Assembly: GCA_002712305.1 (NCBI GenBank)
Contig: PATE01000092.1
Location: 28,621-47,631, forward strand
DNA from: Gemmatimonadota bacterium
Lineage (GTDB): Bacteria; Latescibacterota; UBA2968; UBA8231
Reading direction: 5' to 3'
Length of the DNA: 19,011 bases
The position numbers were made by a program, and so were the translations under genes. The notes beneath the pieces were generated by a model that saw only the letters and a program-made list of their open reading frames with translations, was not told the DNA's origin and ran no database searches. Below are positions 16,045 through 19,011 of this stretch, piece after piece. Position 1 is the stretch's first letter, and each line of letters starts with the position of its first letter.

Positions 16045-16995
16045 TTGACTGCTCTGGAAGCCCTGGGCGGGCATCGCCCTCTCCACACAGAAGAATTCGC
16101 CCGTCGTGCCCATGCCTTTGCCCTCAACCCTCAGCGAAATCCCGTGAAAGAGGCTCTCGATCGGGCATCGTCGGTTGAGACCACACCTCCAATGCTGGGC
16201 ATCTTCAACGACATCCCCTGGCATCTGCTGCGCGAAGATGACGTCCACACGTGGGCCAAGGCGGGATTCAGTTGGATCTGCAACGACGCCGAACACTGCC
16301 AGCGGGAAGGTTGGTATGGGAAGCAGCAGAATGCCATGGAGGGCCGAGTCGGTCTGCTGCAGTTGCAGCGTCTTCATCGAGAGGCATTCAGCGCCCATGG
16401 CGATGTATTTCAACTCGGGGCTCGAGCCACGATGAAGCCCTACGGCACGACCTACGAACAGGCGGAGCGCTTCTTCCGCGCCGTCAATTTTCCTGTCCCC
16501 GGAGAGGCGACCCTCGATGACCGTGGTGGGTATCCGGTGCGATTGGGAGACCGCAACTTCACGTTCACACCCGACTCGCTGCTGGGCGCCGAGACGCAGA
16601 CCCAGGGGTGGATTCAGTTTGAAACGGGCGAATACATCATGGACACGAACATCCGAAATCAGGTCCTCGATCTGATGGCGGAACAAGGCGCCAACAAGGC
16701 CTGTGGTTTTGTCGGTCCCTTCGACGCGATTCTGCGGGAGGGTGCCATCCCTGAGGTAGAGGATGCCACCAACGACTTGTTCCGCAATGCGGCCGAGCGT
16801 GGAATTCACACAGGTCGAGTGGTCGGCTCCGGTTCGATGGAAGACCCGAAAGACATCGAAGATGCCATGGTCATCGCCATCGAGAATGGCGCCCGCCTCA
16901 TCTGCGCCCACCCCTTCACCAGTGACCTCGCCTTCCGGGGTGCGATGGCTGTGACAGAGCCATTCTTCCGGGCCTGCGAGCGGTGCGGATTCTAA
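16045..16995 (+). CDS. HpcH/HpaI-type class II aldolase
   Basis: Retro-aldol cleavage of a 2-keto-3-deoxy acid, normally yielding pyruvate and an aldehyde, with a divalent metal in the cytoplasm. The 316-residue barrel keeps the likely active-site set of the family: His84 (FSWICNDAEHCQ), Arg127 (ARATMKPYG), Gln191/Glu193 (IQFET, metal ligand) and Asp227 (GFVGPFDAI, metal ligand). It is longer than the typical 250-270 residues. Extra sequence includes an N-terminal arm of about 45 residues and a stretch at about 150-185 between strands, so it is a divergent subgroup. The start is a TTG with GAAGGAA 5 nt upstream; no ATG or GTG precedes it before an in-frame stop at 15961. It is followed after 49 nt by a sugar-acid dehydratase homologue, the usual enzyme pair for acid-sugar breakdown. 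Confidence 0.85.
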   Translation: MTALEALGGHRPLHTEEFARRAHAFALNPQRNPVKEALDRASSVETTPPMLGIFNDIPWHLLREDDVHTWAKAGFSWICNDAEHCQREGWYGKQQNAMEGRVGLLQLQRLHREAFSAHGDVFQLGARATMKPYGTTYEQAERFFRAVNFPVPGEATLDDRGGYPVRLGDRNFTFTPDSLLGAETQTQGWIQFETGEYIMDTNIRNQVLDLMAEQGANKACGFVGPFDAILREGAIPEVEDATNDLFRNAAERGIHTGRVVGSGSMEDPKDIEDAMVIAIENGARLICAHPFTSDLAFRGAMAVTEPFFRACERCGF

Positions 16996-17044
16996 ATTCG
17001 CCACTTCTCAATAACCCTCAGCCAACGCTCACGGCGTCCCAGTC

Positions 17045-18241
17045 ATGAAGATTGCCAAGATTGAAACGGTGCACGTCGCCGAATTCGCCAACATCCTGTT
17101 TGTACGGATCCACACGGATTCGGGATTGATCGGACTCGGCGAGACCTACTATACCCCCGACGCGACACGCGCCTTCGTGCACGAGGTCTGTGCACCCATG
17201 CTAATCGGCCAGGATGCGCGCGATGTAGAAACCCATTGGCGCAGGCTGTACGACGCGACCCACGTCTATGGCAATCGTGGCAATGAGATGCGCGCCATCT
17301 CCGCCGTCGACGTGGCCCTGTGGGATCTGCTGGGACAGGTGGCAGGGCTGCCCCTCTATCGATTGTTAGGTGGAGCGGCTCGCGAGAAGATCCAACTCTA
17401 CAACACGTGTGCCGGCCCCCTCTACGCTCGCGGAATCCCCGGTGTACCCCGGCAGCACCAGGAACGGCGCATCACCGACAATCGTTATGAGGATCTCGAG
17501 GCCTTCACCCACCGTGCCGACGAGTTGGCGAAGGATCTCCTGTCGGAAGGGATACGGGCGATGAAGATCTGGCCCTTCGACCCCTACGCGGCAGCCAGCC
17601 ACGGCAACTACATCAGCTTCGCTGACGTCGACCGAGGCCTCGAACCGGTCCGCAAGATTCGCGATGCTGTGGGCCTCGACATGGAAATCATGATGGAGGG
17701 GCACGGCTACTGGAAGGTTCCACCGGCGATCCGCATCGCCGAAGCGCTGGAACCGTACAAGCCGATGTGGTTGGAAGATTTCATCAAGCCCGACAATCCC
17801 CATTCACTGGCCGAGTTGCGGAATGCGACGTCCATACCCATCTGTGGATCTGAACTGGCGCTGACTCGCTATCATGCCCGCGAACTGCTCGAAGCGGACG
17901 CCGTCGACATTCTGATGACGGATGTCACCTGGACGGGCGGGATCGGCGAGAGCAAGCGAATCGCTGCCATGGCCGAGGCGGCCAACCTTCCCTTCGTCGC
18001 ACATGACTGTACGGGACCCGTCACGTTTATCGCATCCATCCACCTCTCCATTCATTGCTCCAATGCCCTGATTCAGGAGAGTGTGCGCGCCTATTACCGT
18101 GGCTTCTATGGTGATCTGGTGACCGAGCTGCCGCGAATCGAAGAAGGATTTGCCTGGGCGCCTGAAGGACCCGGTATCGGTACCCAACTGCGAGAGGAGT
18201 TGTTCAGCAGAGCTGATACGACCGTGCGCGAATCGGCCTGA
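17045..18241 (+). CDS. Mandelate racemase/muconate lactonizing enzyme family, probable acid-sugar dehydratase
   Basis: 398-residue enolase-superfamily enzyme with an N-terminal capping domain (1-120) and a TIM-barrel. These enzymes abstract the proton alpha to a carboxylate held by Mg. Seen here: Lys174 (AMKIWPFD), metal ligands Glu218 (MMEGHGYW), Glu244 (WLEDF) and Glu270 (GSELAL), His220 two residues after the first ligand, and an Asp293-His320 dyad (MTD, AHD). The x-H spacing after the first ligand and the later dyad His resemble galactonate dehydratase-type members, though those usually have Asp as first ligand. Dehydration of an aldonate or aldarate to a 2-keto-3-deoxy acid would feed the upstream aldolase. 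No clear ribosome site precedes the ATG, 49 nt after the aldolase gene. Substrate is unknown. Confidence 0.9.
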   Translation: MKIAKIETVHVAEFANILFVRIHTDSGLIGLGETYYTPDATRAFVHEVCAPMLIGQDARDVETHWRRLYDATHVYGNRGNEMRAISAVDVALWDLLGQVAGLPLYRLLGGAAREKIQLYNTCAGPLYARGIPGVPRQHQERRITDNRYEDLEAFTHRADELAKDLLSEGIRAMKIWPFDPYAAASHGNYISFADVDRGLEPVRKIRDAVGLDMEIMMEGHGYWKVPPAIRIAEALEPYKPMWLEDFIKPDNPHSLAELRNATSIPICGSELALTRYHARELLEADAVDILMTDVTWTGGIGESKRIAAMAEAANLPFVAHDCTGPVTFIASIHLSIHCSNALIQESVRAYYRGFYGDLVTELPRIEEGFAWAPEGPGIGTQLREELFSRADTTVRESA

Positions 18242-18340
18242 TGCGCCGTCTCCCGGTGGCGTTGCGGCTCTATCACACTTCACCGGTAGTTCTCGATTGC
18301 CGGATTTGGGCGACCTGTGTATCTTGGGTCGTCCGCCGGA

Positions 18341-18368
18341 GGAATCGCCCCCGATTCCACACTTTTTT
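18341..18368 (+). terminator. Intrinsic terminator of the aldolase-dehydratase operon
   Basis: GGAATCG (18341-18347) pairs perfectly with CGATTCC (18352-18358) around a CCCC loop. After 4 nt comes a run of six T (18363-18368). It lies 100 nt after the dehydratase stop, in the right place and orientation to end that transcript. Confidence 0.8.
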
Positions 18369-18414
18369 CCGACCAACCCCGTTGTCGCTCAACCCTCTTC
18401 ACGCCCAAACCACG

Positions 18415-18428
18415 GCGATACGTATCGC
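18415..18428. promoter_or_regulatory. 14-bp perfect palindrome upstream of the secreted-protein gene
   Basis: GCGATACGTATCGC reads the same on both strands and lies between the upstream terminator and the next gene, 87 bp before its GTG. It could be an operator for that gene. No convincing promoter was identified nearby. Confidence 0.4.
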
Positions 18429-18514
18429 GGCCGCCTTGATGCTAATCGGCCTCAGGACCGATCGCCTTGTACCGGCGCTGCGCTCGTCTCGAACAACGAA
18501 TTCCAGGAGACCTC

Positions 18515-19011
18515 GTGCGGCGATCGGTGATCGGCTGTCTGCTCTTGGCCTTGGCCACCACCGTCAGTGCTCAGCACTACGACCCCTATTACGTATTTCC
18601 CGGTCCGAAGTGCCGGATCGTAGCAGATCTGGGGCTGTTTGCGGATGATGTCAGTCGGATCGCCGACGCCAGCAGCACCATCACAGCCGGAAAACTCTCG
18701 ATCTCGGACGAATGGGAGGTGGGCCTGGCCGCAGATCTCGGCTTACTGCGGGACCACGCAGGAACACTGTCCAGCGTACAGGTCGGGACCAAACTTGGCT
18801 TGGATGAGCACATGGCCCTGACGGGGGCGGCTGTATTGCCCTTGGGAGAAACGGACGATCTGGGTCTGTCCGTGGGTTTAATGAAGACCTTCCTCGCCGG
18901 CCAACACATGGTGAACACGTGGACGAGTGCCGCCTTACTCGATGGCTACACCGGAAAGGACGTCGCCCCCTCCGTGCTGATCGAGCCCACACGCAGTGTG
19001 GGCGATCGGAT
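18515..19011 (+). CDS. Secreted or outer-membrane protein of unknown function, C-terminus cut by window edge
   Basis: The frame starts at a GTG with AGGAG 5 nt upstream and stays open for 165 codons to the right edge. The N-terminus MRRSVIGCLLLALATTVSAQ is a clear signal peptide: two Arg, a hydrophobic core, and a VSA-Q signal peptidase I site. The Cys at residue 8 is too early for a lipobox. The mature part has alternating short segments such as WEVGLAADLGLL, SSVQVGTKLGLDEHMALTGAAVLPLG and DDLGLSVGLMKTFLAG, suggesting beta strands of an outer-membrane barrel or a related beta-rich protein. I recognise no named family. It is separated from the upstream operon by a terminator, so it is probably transcribed independently. 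Confidence 0.75.
   Translation, partial: MRRSVIGCLLLALATTVSAQHYDPYYVFPGPKCRIVADLGLFADDVSRIADASSTITAGKLSISDEWEVGLAADLGLLRDHAGTLSSVQVGTKLGLDEHMALTGAAVLPLGETDDLGLSVGLMKTFLAGQHMVNTWTSAALLDGYTGKDVAPSVLIEPTRSVGDR

Noticed and set aside
15907-17004. 365-codon minus-strand open frame
   Set aside because: It mirrors the aldolase gene, which keeps catalytic motifs and a ribosome site; the antisense product has no recognisable domain.
18297-18325. Promoter-like TTGCCG - 17 bp - TATCTT on the plus strand
   Set aside because: Both boxes match only 4 of 6, and a clear intrinsic terminator begins 16 nt downstream, so a transcript from here would stop almost at once.

Overview
This is a bacterial chromosomal window of roughly 60% GC (estimated by eye), densely coding, with frequent start/stop overlaps and Shine-Dalgarno (SD) sites. 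It carries no tRNA, rRNA, CRISPR or insertion sequence that I can recognise. The gene mix is an amino-acid biosynthesis operon beside a lyase / Gfo-Idh / enolase-superfamily / HpcH-aldolase cluster with an Nramp-like carrier. That mix resembles genomes of uncultured marine or sediment heterotrophs such as Latescibacterota-like lineages. This taxonomic guess is weak and rests on gene content alone.

Region 1 (1-9190, minus strand) is one long operon read right to left: ilvC - leuA - leuC - leuD - cimA - argJ - aspartate aminotransferase (cut by the left edge). LeuA, LeuC and LeuD make the leucine branch. CimA makes citramalate from pyruvate and acetyl-CoA, and LeuCD can isomerise it too, so isoleucine is probably made without threonine. 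IlvC serves all three branched-chain pathways. ArgJ and the aminotransferase add arginine/ornithine synthesis and an amino-donor step. leuB, ilvBN, ilvD and ilvE are not in the window. A near-consensus sigma70 promoter (TTGACA, 17 bp, TATATT) sits at 9162-9190. It is followed by a leader of about 470 nt that encodes a strikingly Ile/Leu-rich short peptide ending inside a hairpin, which looks like a branched-chain amino-acid attenuator or leader. A second structured leader with a small ORF and a perfect 9-bp hairpin precedes leuA, and two tandem hairpins lie between leuD and cimA.

Region 2 (9247-11047) holds a plus-strand FemAB/GNAT-like acyltransferase divergent from the operon. Convergent to it is a minus-strand gene for an HPt phosphotransfer domain plus the typical tail of a hybrid sensor kinase. 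The rest of such a kinase is missing, so this looks like a remnant.

Region 3 (11080-18368) looks like a divergent catabolic cluster. On the minus strand are a Gfo/Idh/MocA oxidoreductase, an Nramp-related membrane carrier without the usual metal motifs, and a heparinase II/III-type polysaccharide lyase without a signal peptide. On the plus strand are an HpcH/HpaI-type aldolase and a mandelate racemase/enolase-superfamily acid-sugar dehydratase, closed by a clear intrinsic terminator. Uptake, lyase, oxidoreductase, dehydratase and retro-aldol aldolase are the parts expected of a uronate or sugar-acid degradation route. The substrate is unknown.

Region 4 (18415-19011) is a 14-bp perfect palindrome followed by the start of a secreted protein cut by the right edge.
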